NCBI GenBank assembly: GCA_020744425.1
Contig: JAGMUV010000009.1
Location: 682,001-746,000 of the forward strand
Direction: 5' to 3'
Origin: Dactylonectria macrodidyma
Taxonomy: Eukaryota; Ascomycota; Sordariomycetes; Hypocreales; Nectriaceae
Length of the DNA: 64,000 nucleotides
Position 1 is the first letter of the stretch, and each line of letters starts with the position of its first letter. The notes beneath the pieces are model-generated. The model saw nothing but the letters and a program-made list of their open reading frames with translations, was not told the DNA's origin and searched no databases. The translations under genes and the position numbers were made by a program. Shown one piece after another: positions 1 through 12,565 of this stretch.

Positions 1-44
1 GAAGGATGTGAGACAAGTGGAAACCCCATGTGTCACTCGACGGT

Positions 45-175
45 AGGGATGCGTTGTGGGCAGAAAGGCAGTCGCCGGATACGAAGAAGGATGCGTTGTG
101 AGCGAAAAGGTAGGTTATCGCCGGACACATTGGGGGCTGTGTTGGGAGCAAAACGGCAGTCGCCGAGAGAGATAT
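45..175. repeat. Degenerate tandem repeat, about three copies
   Basis: Three imperfect copies of a roughly 42-45 base unit begin near 48, 90 and 135. Each copy runs from a (g)atgcgttgtgg-like start through a gcaaaa/gaaagg core to a tcgccg(g/a)a end. The copies differ by small indels, so this looks like an old minisatellite fragment. It may continue to the left of the window. Confidence 0.5.
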
Positions 176-1044
176 GGACTGACTCCCTTGCATTTTGTAC
201 CATGCACGGTCGGAAAGGCGGATGGGGGCCGAAATTGGAGCATCGGCGGCTAAGGCACCAGCTCGTCCCAGTAACCAACATGACGTTCCCGGTCCAGCGG
301 ACTGTAGGATTGCGGGTTGACCGCTCGATGGCGTCGTGAGGCATGGATGGCAGGTGGCTTGCAGAGAACCCACAAACTAACCGCATGGTGCGTGTTGGTT
401 GTGTGTTGGTGAGAAGTCAAGTTCTATTCTTGCAACCAAAATGTGGGGTAAAGCCGAAATACTCCCATCAACCCGCTATCACTCTCTCGGGTGTCGTCAG
501 TAGTTAGAAGATCGGTCCAAATAACCATCTCCAACGAATGCTTACACGTATCTCGAGGCACTTGCCGTAATTATTAACTCCGTTGTTCAACGCATGATAT
601 CACTGGCATGTTGATCATCGATAGCGGCAAAAGCGGGTGCATGGAGTTGGAGCAAACATCCGCAACCTTTGGGCTGAAGTGGCTCAAACAAGCCAACAAC
701 CCAATGATATGGAGCCAAGATATAGGACGAGGGTCTCGTGTCCTTGTTGTGTTGGTTGTCCACACAGCTATACTTGGTCTGCGAGGCGCAGAGGAAATGA
801 TGGACCAACAGATGGCGGACCAACAGATGATAGCAGCAAATCATTCGGACCACCTGGATTGAAGTATGTGCGCCTCTTTCTGCTTCTCGGAGAGTGCCGT
901 GATCCGAGACTTTGAAGAAGAAAGTCTTGAAGCCAATTACATGTTTCACCCAACAGAAAATGTCTTAAGTCAGAATAAACATAAGCATGCAAGTGCCGTG
1001 TTGATCAAGTCAACCAGTCACAGGGCCGAATTTAGGGTGCAATC

Positions 1045-1228
1045 GATAAGCAAGGATTTAAAAACAGCAGGTAAGTTGGAGATTGCAGTGTCAGACTTCC
1101 TTCATACCTCTCAAAACTGTCTTTGAAAAATGAAACCCTATCCTTCAATTAACTAACTGACATCACTAAAACCTTCGGTTGGATCGAGGAAGATACTCGT
1201 TGTGTGGGATTCCAAACTCAACGATAAG
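1045..1228. promoter_or_regulatory. Two GATAAG motifs upstream of the permease
   Basis: GATAAG occurs at 1045-1050 and 1223-1228, about 560 and 380 bases before the permease start. GATAAG is the core of the HGATAR site bound by nitrogen GATA regulators of the AreA/NIT2 type. Binding and nitrogen control are inferred. Confidence 0.35.
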
Positions 1229-1349
1229 ACAATGTCAGACACCCAGACCTCCATCAAACCAAGCTTTTGGTGGGTGTTGTGACGATTTTTAGGGCTTCCT
1301 TCACTGAGCTTCGCTGAGGTCCACTAGGCTTTCGGCTGCTGAAACCCCT

Positions 1350-1374
1350 GAACCCCGCTAACCCTGCGGGGTTC
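1350..1374. repeat. Perfect 9-bp inverted repeat
   Basis: GAACCCCGC at 1350-1358 is followed by a 7-base loop and the exact complement GCGGGGTTC at 1366-1374. The sequence ctaggct lies on both sides. No gene can be assigned to the hairpin. Confidence 0.45.
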
Positions 1375-1602
1375 TAGGCTCTTCATGAGTTCGTCGCGTG
1401 CATGAAGCATGTACGCCGACGTCATTTGCACACGGACAGTAAGCACGAGGTCCCATTCGTCAACCAGGCACCTCTCCTCCTTTAGCACCTCATGTATTTA
1501 CACTTCTCATCAACAATTATACTCCAACAACGCCGGTGACACCACAAACTCTCGCCCATCGGGGCCTGGATAAACGTCCTTTAAGGGACGCCTGAAGCCG
1601 CC

Positions 1603-3615
1603 ATGTTTCGCAACATATTTGGCTCATCCTCGAGAGCGTCGACGGTAAACCAACCCCGCGTTTCGACATCCCAGTACCAGGCCATATCTCAAGGCGATAG
1701 CGGTGAAGAGGACTACGACGGTGACAACGAAATGGGACGGGCCCCGCACAAGAAACATGGCGACCTAGCATCTCATCGCGATGCTGCAGCTATGCTGCTC
1801 ATCAAGCTCGGTCGTGACCCAGGCGAGCGCATCGCAGTGACCCCCGCCGACGACGCTCGGGTCCTCCGTCGAATCGACATTGCGCTGCTCCCCCTCATGC
1901 TAGCCGTCTACTTTCTGCAGGCCCTCGACAAGGCGACGCTGTCGTACGCATCCATCTTTGGACTCATCGATGACACCAATCTCGAAGGCGCCGAATACTC
2001 ATGGCTCGGCAGCATTGTGTACCTAGCGCAGTTGGTGATGCAGCCCCCGCTCGCCCTCGCCCTCGTAAAGCTGCCCATCGGTAAGTTGACCAGCGCGATG
2101 GTCTTTGGATGGGGCATTACTCTGGTCGGAATGACATGGGCCTACGATTTCACGCAACTGATGACTGCCCGATTCTTCCTCGGTGCCTTTGAGGCGAGCG
2201 TTGGGCCAAGCTTTATTGCCATCACTCAGATGTGGTGGAGGAGAAGGTGTGTTCAGATGCGATCCTTGTATTTGAATGCGATAGTCGTGTGCAGCTACTA
2301 ACTTTGGTACAGGGAGCAAACAATGAGAATCGGATCATGGTATTGCATGAATGGTTTGACTTGGATAGTGCGCACATGACTCCCCATCGTCCAACGCGCA
2401 AGTCAACTGACCCAATCCTGTGATCACAGCTCGGGAGTCTCATCACGTATGGGCTCGCCAGTATTGATTCCCATATGAAACCATACCAGGTAACAAATAC
2501 AATCCTCTCGACGATTTCGCATCCTAACTATCCGACTAGGTCATCTTCCTTTTCTTTGGCGCCATCACTGTGGGAGTCTCTGTCGTCATGTACTTCTGGA
2601 TGCCCGACTCGCCCACTGAGGCCAAGTTCCTAAGTGATAATGACAAAGTGATCGCGATTGAGCGCTTGAGAAACAACCAAATGGGAGTCATGTCACGAGA
2701 GTGGCGATCCTCCCATGTTTGGGAAACTCTGCGAGATCTCAAAACCTGGCTGTGGGTCGCCATGATATTCTGCATCTCAGTGCCATCCAACGGCATATCC
2801 ACTTTTGGACCACTCATTATCCAGTCATTCGTATCCGACCCGTTCCAGACCATGCTGTTCAATGTGCCGGTGGGTTTCTCGCACATCATCGCCGTCTGCG
2901 GAAGTGCCTACCTGTCGATGTGGTGGAAGCTCAAGGGTGTTGTTATTGCACTCTTGTGCATACCTCCCATCATCGGATGCAGTATTTTGTTGCATTTTCC
3001 ACACAATGAGGAGAACAAGGTTGTACTCTTGGTTGGGTATTTTTGCCTGTCCACTTACACGGGAATTAGTATGTGAACCCCGATCGATCTCATCGACGAT
3101 GGAGACTAATGGAGATCATTGCAGCGCCTCTCATTTACACTTGGTCCGCTCAAAATACTGCCGGCGACACGAAGCGCAAATCAACTTCGGCGCTCGTATT
3201 CATCGGCGCCTCAGCAGGGAACATTGTTGGACCACTGCTCTATTCCCCAGAGGACGCCCCGAATTACTCAAGCGGTCTTCGCGCCAATTTGGCACTCTAC
3301 GTCCTTATCGTTTGCCTTGTGGTTGCAACGTGGCTGCACATCAGACGCCTCAATAAGCAACACAGCCAGCGCAGGGTTGCTCTCGGAAAAAGCGCAGTTG
3401 TAGTCGACACAAGTCTTGAGAGCGCTAACGAGGTGGAGCGAATAGAAACCATGCAGAGTGCATTAGACCATGACCGGACGAGGGAGGTAGGCGACAATGA
3501 CACCAATAATCAACAGGAGGAGCAAGAAGGGCATGAGCATCGGAATCAGCAGGGCGACAAGGCGTTTGCGGACGTTACGGACCTAGAGAATGAGGATTTT
3601 CTGTTTGTGTTTTGA
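1603..3615 (+). CDS. MFS anion:cation symporter, allantoate permease (DAL5) family
   Basis: Five exons give 592 aa: 1603-2246, 2313-2367, 2430-2489, 2540-3068 and 3125-3615. All introns are 56-66 bases (50 for the third) with GT...AG ends, and the phases agree. The product has the 12-helix pattern of the Dal5/TNA1 group of plasma-membrane carriers for allantoate, ureidosuccinate, nicotinate or related anions. Diagnostic stretches are DKATLSYASIFGL at the end of helix 1, MWWRRREQTMRIG in the loop after helix 6, and WSAQNTAGDTKRKS in the second half. The first 80 residues and the acidic, Gln-rich last 80 are cytosolic tails. The exact substrate cannot be read from the sequence. Two GATAAG sites upstream suggest nitrogen control. 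Confidence 0.85.
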
Positions 3616-5061
3616 TCCACTAGACATAGGCGGAGCGTCACACGGCGTTAAGATACCCTGATAGACAAGTATACATTTGAGTATTGTCATGAGGTCTCAT
3701 TAGAAAGCTGCGGAAGAATCGTGTACTCAGGGGACTATAATCGCAATTCTCATGCGTCTTCTTCGGCGTGGGCAAGTAGATGAAAACGACACTTCGAGGG
3801 AATGTCTCCGAGTCCGAATGCGCCACCACCATATTACACGGCGCAATCTAACCAGACAACAGTCACACGTAACTAAATCTTGTCTCTAGAGCCATTTAGT
3901 GTCGATTTGGATTGTTTTGAGGGAGATTGCGGCTGAACTACATCAATCTGCGTCATTGGTCTAGGGTAATCACCTTACAATGGAGGCGTGTCAGCATAAC
4001 TGCGGTGTGTGCACAAATGCATTCAGCTGTCTAATGAAGAATTCGGTGAGCATTGCTAGATCAAACCCCTCTTTGTGGGTTTCCGGGTATGCCCGTGATT
4101 GGGGTTCAGGGGAACTTGGCATCATCCCGAGCTATCCGTCTGTCAGAGGAGAAAGAGCTTTGGTTTCACCGCGTGCTGTCAAGTGCCTTGGGCGCTAGAT
4201 CTCACGTTGTGGCTGCCACGAGCCTAACACAGATGCCGACACTCGCTCTTCAGTAACGTAACATGGCACATCCAAAAACAGGATTTTCTCAAATTGATCG
4301 ACGACCGTTTCCAATGCCCGTTCTTGTTTACCGCCACTGTTCTCCAGCTGAAAGATGTGGCTTTCAGGCGGCAGGCATTGCCACCTGCTCGGGGGGTGTG
4401 CTTGCCTCTGGGGGGAGGAAAACACCGCACACTTCAATGACAACTATGAAAGATTCACTCAATTATCACGGCTAAATTATAACTAAACTAGAATATAAAA
4501 TATATATATGAAAGACCATAAAGCGGACTAAATTTATATATAAACTATCATTTTATATCAAATTTACTAAATTTATACTAAAGGTGTAAAATATGGTAAT
4601 GCTCTATGGTGTGTGGTGTTTTTCTACCACCCCCTGGCTTGGTTGCTTGGTTGCTTGGCTGCGTGTTGGCGCTTGGCCCAGGCCTTGGTAAAGAGCACCG
4701 CCACGCCCTGGGATCGGGGCTTCCCACGCCAATCACCATGGCCTATGACGACGCCTTCCACGACGTGATGGGACAAAAGCTGTCCACAAGCTGGGGCTTC
4801 ATCTCATCAATGAGGCCGCCCGATCTCATAAGCGGCATCTAGAGCGGGCGAGCTGAGTAAGGTTGACGACGCCGTGTCTCCTTGGCTCTGAGTAACATGC
4901 CTATCATACCTAAGTACGAATTGCTCTCTGCCTCACCTTCTTTCACCATCAATCAATCAGCCCTTCCATCGAGACCCCACCTTCTTGTGCCCCTCTTCTC
5001 AGCATACGTAGCTAGCTCGCCCCGCGCCATACAGGCCTTGGGCAATAAATAGCTGATCACC
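3616..5061. other. Intergenic region with an AT-rich island
   Basis: No supported gene lies between the permease and the chitinase. The frame at 4606-4842 sits on low-complexity cttggttg repeats and lacks protein character. An AT-rich block lies at about 4480-4600. The last few hundred bases should be the chitinase promoter and leader. Confidence 0.6.
4480..4600. repeat. AT-rich, TpA-rich island
   Basis: About 120 bases made almost wholly of A and T with many TA steps, abruptly bounded by balanced sequence. This resembles a short repeat copy degraded by repeat-induced point mutation (CpA to TpA). The original element cannot be recognised. Confidence 0.45.
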
Positions 5062-6517
5062 ACGGCTCGTCAGCAGCAACGAACAGATTCGAGGTCTGGA
5101 AGTGCCACCCAGCTTGGATTTCTACTCTTCGGCGCCTTTGTTGCCCTATTCTTTGCCTCCTACCTCCGCAGCACCCCTCCAGATCAGCTTCCAACCACTA
5201 CAATGGGCGGAGGACACGAAGGCTTCCGCACGGTAGCCTACTACGTGAACTGGTACAGCTTGGATAGCTCCCCACTTGCCTGGCACCTCCATTGCTAACA
5301 TTGTCCGTTTCAGGGCCATCTACGCCCGGCAACATCGCCCCCAGGACTTGCCAGTCGAGAAGCTCACTCATGTTCTGTACTCCTTTGCCAATGTCCGCAG
5401 TGACACCGGCGAGGTGTAAGTATCACCGCTCTAAGGCATCTTACCCCGTTGCTCACCTTTCCTCAGTCACCTGACCGACGCGTGGGCGGACACCGACATT
5501 CACTGGGAGGGAGACTCTTGGAATGATTCCGGCACCAACTTGTACGGCTGCCTTAAACAGCTCAACCTCCTAAAGAGACGCAACCGAAACCTCAAAGTCC
5601 TGCTCTCAATCGGTGGGTGGACATATAGCTCCAACTTCAAGGCTCCCGCTAGCACCCCCGAGGGTCGCCAGACATTTGCCAGGACCAGCGTTGAGCTGCT
5701 CAAGACGCTAGGCTTCGACGGCATCGATATCGATTGGGAGTATCCCCAGAATGCCGACGAGGCCAGGAACTTTGTCGAATTGTTGGCTGCTGTCCGCCAG
5801 GAGCTGGACCTCTATGCCCGGACCCTCAGCAACCCCGGCCACCACTTCGAGATCACTGTGGCATGCCCTGCCGGTGCTCAGAACTACGAAAAGATGGACA
5901 TCCGCGGCATGGACCAGTACTTGGACTTCTGGAACCTGATGGCCTATGACTACGCCGGCTCGTGGGACCAGAACAGTGGCCATCAGGCTAACTTGTACCC
6001 CGCCCGAGATAACCCAAGCTCCACGCCCTTCTCAACCTCAGCTGCACTTGAGTTTTACACTAGGAGTGGTGTCCACCCGTCCAAGATTGTTCTGGGAATG
6101 CCCCTATACGGTCGCGCTTTTGAGAACACCGACGGGCCTGGCCGCCCCTTCCAGGGCATCGGAGAGGGTACTTGGGAGTCTGGCGTCATCGACTACAAGA
6201 AGCTGCCCCAAGAGGGCTCCCAAGAGATCTTCGACAATGGCGCCAATGCGACCTACTCGTACAACCCGCAGCAGCGGAAGCTAGTGTCGTACGACACGCC
6301 CGACATGGCGCGCATCAAGGCCGAGTACATCAAGCAACACGCGCTGGGCGGCGCCATGTGGTGGGAGAGCAGCGCCGACAAATTGGGCGAGGCCAGCTTG
6401 ATCGGGACGGTCGTGAACACGTTGGGAGGACCGTACGCCCTGCGGAGGCAGGATAATTGCATCGAGTACCCAGCGACCAAGTATGATAACCTGCGGAATG
6501 GATTCCCCCAGAACTAA
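5062..6517 (+). CDS. GH18 chitinase with N-terminal membrane anchor (ACG start proposed)
   Basis: Exons 5062-5252, 5314-5415 and 5467-6517 encode a family 18 chitinase, which cleaves beta-1,4 N-acetylglucosamine links. The barrel motifs are present: LLSIGG, the catalytic DGIDIDWE (general acid Glu codon at 5738-5740), FWNLMAYDY and GGAMWWES. No chitin-binding domain is seen. From the first ATG (5203) the protein has 400 aa and no signal peptide. The same frame stays open upstream to an ACG at 5062 in a perfect Kozak context (cACCACGG, A at -3 and G at +4). It is just downstream of an in-frame TAG at 5050-5052. The 47-codon extension contains a hydrophobic run ([17 protein letters not shown]) after a basic head, as in a type II signal anchor, giving 447 aa. 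Enzyme class is certain; the start is inferred. Confidence 0.85.
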
Positions 6518-6957
6518 GTGGTGTCCATGGCTGGATCAGGTGGATGAGAGAATGACTGCATGAGCGTATGAATACGTGCCTAGGTTTGGCATTGGGATCA
6601 TGAGACACCCCTAGAGCACTAAAAAAAAAGAGAACAAATGGTCGAGAAGATTTGCAAAGACCGATTGAAATCCTATGCGCATCAAGAGATAATGCCGTGA
6701 AACGATGAACCAGTGTGTGTCTCAATCGCTCATCGGCGACACTTTTCATGATGGTGGCTTCAAATGTGGCTGATATGTATCACGTGGCCCGATTCCAAGC
6801 CACATGCGGCTGGTAGCGGCCCGTGCGCCAGCTTTCAAGCTGCCAGAAATTTTCCAGTTGGAAAAAAGTGCGAAAATCTCAGTCTCGAGACATCACCACT
6901 CGCAAACCGAACCCCCCCCTCCCCTCCAATTGCGGCACCAGGCTGGGACGAGACAAG
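6518..6957. other. Intergenic, chitinase 3' end to NOP56 promoter
   Basis: No gene seen. It must hold the chitinase 3' end and the NOP56 promoter, with a C-rich tract just before the NOP56 start at 6958. Confidence 0.6.
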
Positions 6958-8571
6958 ATGTCGCATATCGATTACGCTCTGTATGAGTCGCCCGTTGGCT
7001 ATGCCATCTTCAAAGTGGTCCATCAGCAGGATGCTGTGGGCCTGAAGTTGAAGGAGACCCAGGCTGCCGGCAACGACCTGTCCAAGTTTGGCAAGATGGT
7101 TAAGCTGGAGAACTTCACTCCCTTTAGGTATGCTTGCATCCACTGTGTAGCAGGGTGGCACGGTGGCGCTGACTGTTTCGCGCAGGGGTCACGTTGAGGC
7201 TCTGGAGAACATCAACCTCGTCTCCGAGGGTATCGTCTCCGACTACCTCAAGAACGTCCTCGAACTCAACCTCCCCAAGACTAGCGGCAAGAAGTCCAAG
7301 GTCGTTCTGGGCGTTTCCGAGAAGAACCTTGCTGGCGCGATCAAGGCCGAGTTCCCCGGCCTCGAGTGCGAGACCGCCGACACCAACGAGATTGTCGCAG
7401 ACGTTATCCGCGGTATTCGCCTGCATGCCGACAAGCTGCTCGCCGATCTCAAGTCCGGCGATGTCGAGAAGGCCGGTCTGGGTATGGGCCACGCCTACTC
7501 CCGCGCCAAGGTCAAGTTCAGCGTTACCCGCAACGACAACCACATCATCCAGGCCAGCGCCACCATCGACTTCCAGGACAAGGGCGTGAACCAGTTCTTC
7601 ATGCGCGTCCGCGAATGGTACGGATGGCACTTCCCCGAGCTGGTTAAGATTGTTCCCGACAACCTGACCTACGCCAAGCTCGTCCTGGCCATTGGCGACA
7701 AGAAGAGCCTCAACGATGACAAGCTGCACGACATTGCCGCCATCATCGGCGAGGATGGTGACAAGGCCCAGGCCATCATCGACGCTGCCAAGGTCTCCAT
7801 GGGTCTCGACATCTCCGCCGCCGACCTCGAGATCGTCAACGGCTTCGCGCAGGCCGTCGTCAAGCAGGCCGAGAACCGAAAGTCCACTTCCCTCTACCTC
7901 GAGAAGAAGATGAACCACGTCGCCCCCAACCTGCAGGTCCTGATCGGCACTCCCGTCGCTGCCCGCCTCATCTCCCACGCTGGTTCCCTCACCAACCTTT
8001 CCAAGTACCCTGCCTCCACCCTGCAAATCCTGGGTGCCGAGAAGGCTCTGTTCCGTGCTCTCAAGACCAAGAGCAACACCCCCAAGTACGGTCTCATCTA
8101 CCACAGCAGCTTCATCGGCAAAGCCGGTGTCCGCAACAAGGGTCGCATCTCCCGATACCTCGCCAACAAGTGCAGTATGGCCAGCCGTATCGACAACTTC
8201 TCCGAGGAGCCCTCCACCAAGTTCGGTGAGGCTTTGAAGCAACAGGTCGAGGACCGATTAGAGTTCTACGCCACTGGCAAGAAGCCCGCCAAGAACTCCG
8301 ACGTAATGGTATGTCAAACGTTTTCGATGCGCTGTAGAATTGATGCTAACTCCGTTAACAGGCAGGTGTCATGGACATCATTGATGACGGTGGTGATGAG
8401 GACGAGGAGATGGCCGATGCTCCTGCGCCCCCGTCTGCCAAGAAGGAGAAGAAGGACAAGAAGGAAAAGAAAGAGAAGAAGGAGAAGAAGCGCAAGGACA
8501 GCAGCGAGGAAGCCGACGGCGAGAAAAAGAAGAAGAAGAAGAGAAAGTCCAAGGCCGCGGATGACGAGTAG
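6958..8571 (+). CDS. NOP56: Nucleolar protein NOP56 (box C/D snoRNP core)
   Basis: Exons 6958-7127, 7186-8308 and 8362-8571 (introns of 58 and 53 bases) give 500 aa. NOP56 pairs with NOP58 and fibrillarin in box C/D snoRNPs that guide rRNA 2'-O-methylation. It matches yeast Sik1/Nop56 rather than Nop58 in the N-terminal domain (DYALYESPVGYAIFKV), in LKNVLELNLPK, in GLGMGHAYSRAKVKFSV and in REWYGWHFPELVKIVPDN. The Nop domain contains the usual GTPVAARLISHAGSL and ILGAEKALFRALK. The third exon encodes the Lys/Glu-rich KKE tail typical of the family. Length and order are normal. A 372-codon frame on the opposite strand is a codon-bias shadow. Confidence 0.97.
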
Positions 8572-10741
<2,170 letters not shown>

Positions 10742-11452
10742 ATGGTCAAGAAGAGAAAGAACAAGTACGATTCCTCCCCCCGCTGCCGATTGCCCTCGTC
10801 CTGCCTCCCGCCGACGATGCCTCTCACGACAAGAGATGTCGAGTGCCCTCGCAACGACGGTTTCCAGTCTCTTCAGTCCGTTCCGTTCTAACATATCTCT
10901 CTTAGCGGCCGCAACAAGAAGGGTCGCGGCCACGTCAAGCCCATCCGATGCAGCAACTGCTCGCGATGCACCCCCAAGGACAAGGCCATCAAGCGCTTCA
11001 CCATCCGCAACATGGTCGAGTCTGCTGCTATCCGTACGTCAATTCACATTCCCCATGGCCCCTCTTCAAGAACAACTCTAACCTTCTCTCACAGGTGACA
11101 TCTCCGATGCCTCCGTCTTCGCGGAGTACACCGTACCCAAGATGTACCTGAAGCTGCAGTACTGCGTCTCTTGCGCCATTCACGGCAAGATTGTCCGGTA
11201 CGTTGTCCTCCCTGGGAGTGTGACAACTGCGCCTTGGTTGCGTATGTGCTACAGATGAACCTTGGTCGTACTTGCAAAACACACTCCCCGCCTCTCGTTC
11301 TCGAGAGTCTCCCTAAGGTGCGTCTGACTGAAATGCTGACCAAATTTCACAGTGTCCGATCAGTTGTCGGCCGCCGCAACCGTGCCCCTCCCCCTCGCGT
11401 CCGCTACAACAAGGACGGCAAGAAGATTGTCCCCAACACCCCTAAGGCTTAG
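10742..11452 (+). CDS. 40S ribosomal protein eS26
   Basis: Four exons, 10742-10764, 10906-11033, 11095-11197 and 11353-11452, give 117 aa. The introns are 141, 61 and 155 bases. The product is eS26, a small-subunit protein near the mRNA exit channel. It begins [16 protein letters not shown], carries the paired-cysteine segment CSNCSRC and a second YCVSC pair, and contains [12 protein letters not shown] near the C-terminus. Length and motifs are normal for the family. The first coding exon is only 23 bases. A 5'UTR intron at 10651-10729 is likely. It is divergent from ubiquitin-eS31, which fits coordinated expression. Confidence 0.95.
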
Positions 11453-12565
11453 ATTTGGAGATGATTGGGATGGAGTCTGGTGATGTGATGATAACGTCTG
11501 CATTCAAAAAACGGATGGGATGAGCACTTGGGATTATGAATCTAGGAGATTCCAAAATTACAATCGGACTACATTGGCTGTTCACTTTTGTCTCGCTCAT
11601 CGTCGTGTCTCTTGACTTTATCTCTGTGTCTCACCTTCGTGACGGAAAGCTACGAGAGTCCTCCGTGTGGCATTCCCCTCTTGTCCCGGGTGCTTGCCAT
11701 CATCATCCCTTGGACTCTGAGTAGCGAGTATTCATCAGGTCATTGGAAGTTGCTTCAACCCGCCCGAAGCGTCGTTGCCCGAACAGTGGCGGACATGCTT
11801 CAGACCAACATGTTACGCTTGTCCAGGGTAGCTCAAGCGACAAGTCTCGTGTTGTCAATCTCTCAAAAAGTTGGAGTTGATCAAGAGCCCATTTCAAGCC
11901 TGAGGTCGCTGTGATGCCATTCTCTAGATGTTCAAAAACCTTTCGCCATCGACGGAGTGCCTGTTGATTCGTTAGTACCAAGCTGGTGGTGTTCCGATAG
12001 GGCCGGCTACGAGTCACTTCGAGTCAGTTTGACAACGGTGGCAAGCTCCAGGGGAACATCTAGGAGCTCCTTGTGCTAGCCAGAGCCTTTGATATCGTAT
12101 TTATGCGCTCCGCGTGCTCCAGCGCGCGGGACAGATCAAGTTCACGTTCAACCCAATTGACTGAAAGACACAGGTTCAGACCTACCCTGGGATGTCAAAC
12201 CAAGGGAACGTCTCTTCACTAGCATCAGAAATGACGCACCTGAGAGTCACCAATGACCATGTAGACGGGGATTGATGTCCCTCCCGAATATGGACGAGAA
12301 GGTTGTTTGCTTGGTGTTGAGATATCGTGTTATGTTCAGACGATCTTGATGATTGTGAGCCCTTCAACTCGTGTTGTGGTAAGCAACATCACGAGTTAAA
12401 TGTTCTTCCATAGAATGTCTCAACTCATTCAAATAACCACTTCGTATGCTATGCGCCGAATAAAAAGGATAAAACTAAAATATCTACCAAAATAGAACGC
12501 TACTCATCTTAGACTATGAAAGAAGCACGATTACACCTCGAATTCTCAATGCTGTCTGGTCTACC
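11453..12565. other. Intergenic region between converging genes
   Basis: About 1.1 kb between the eS26 gene and the convergent mucin-like gene. Open frames at 11536-11914 and 11703-12017 overlap on opposite strands and have no protein-like composition. Nothing else is recognised. Confidence 0.55.

Larger units (their letters stand above)
1..1602. other. Intergenic region upstream of the permease
   Basis: No open frame here has recognisable protein character; the short frames overlap on both strands. The stretch holds a degenerate direct repeat near its left end, a perfect 9-bp inverted repeat at 1350-1374 and two GATAAG motifs at 1045-1050 and 1223-1228. The last few hundred bases are presumably the permease promoter. 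Confidence 0.6.

Noticed and set aside
7124..8242. Minus-strand open frame of 372 codons with Gly/Val/Leu-rich product
   Set aside because: It lies wholly opposite the conserved NOP56 exon; the composition is the mirror of GC-biased codons and no motif or intron is seen.
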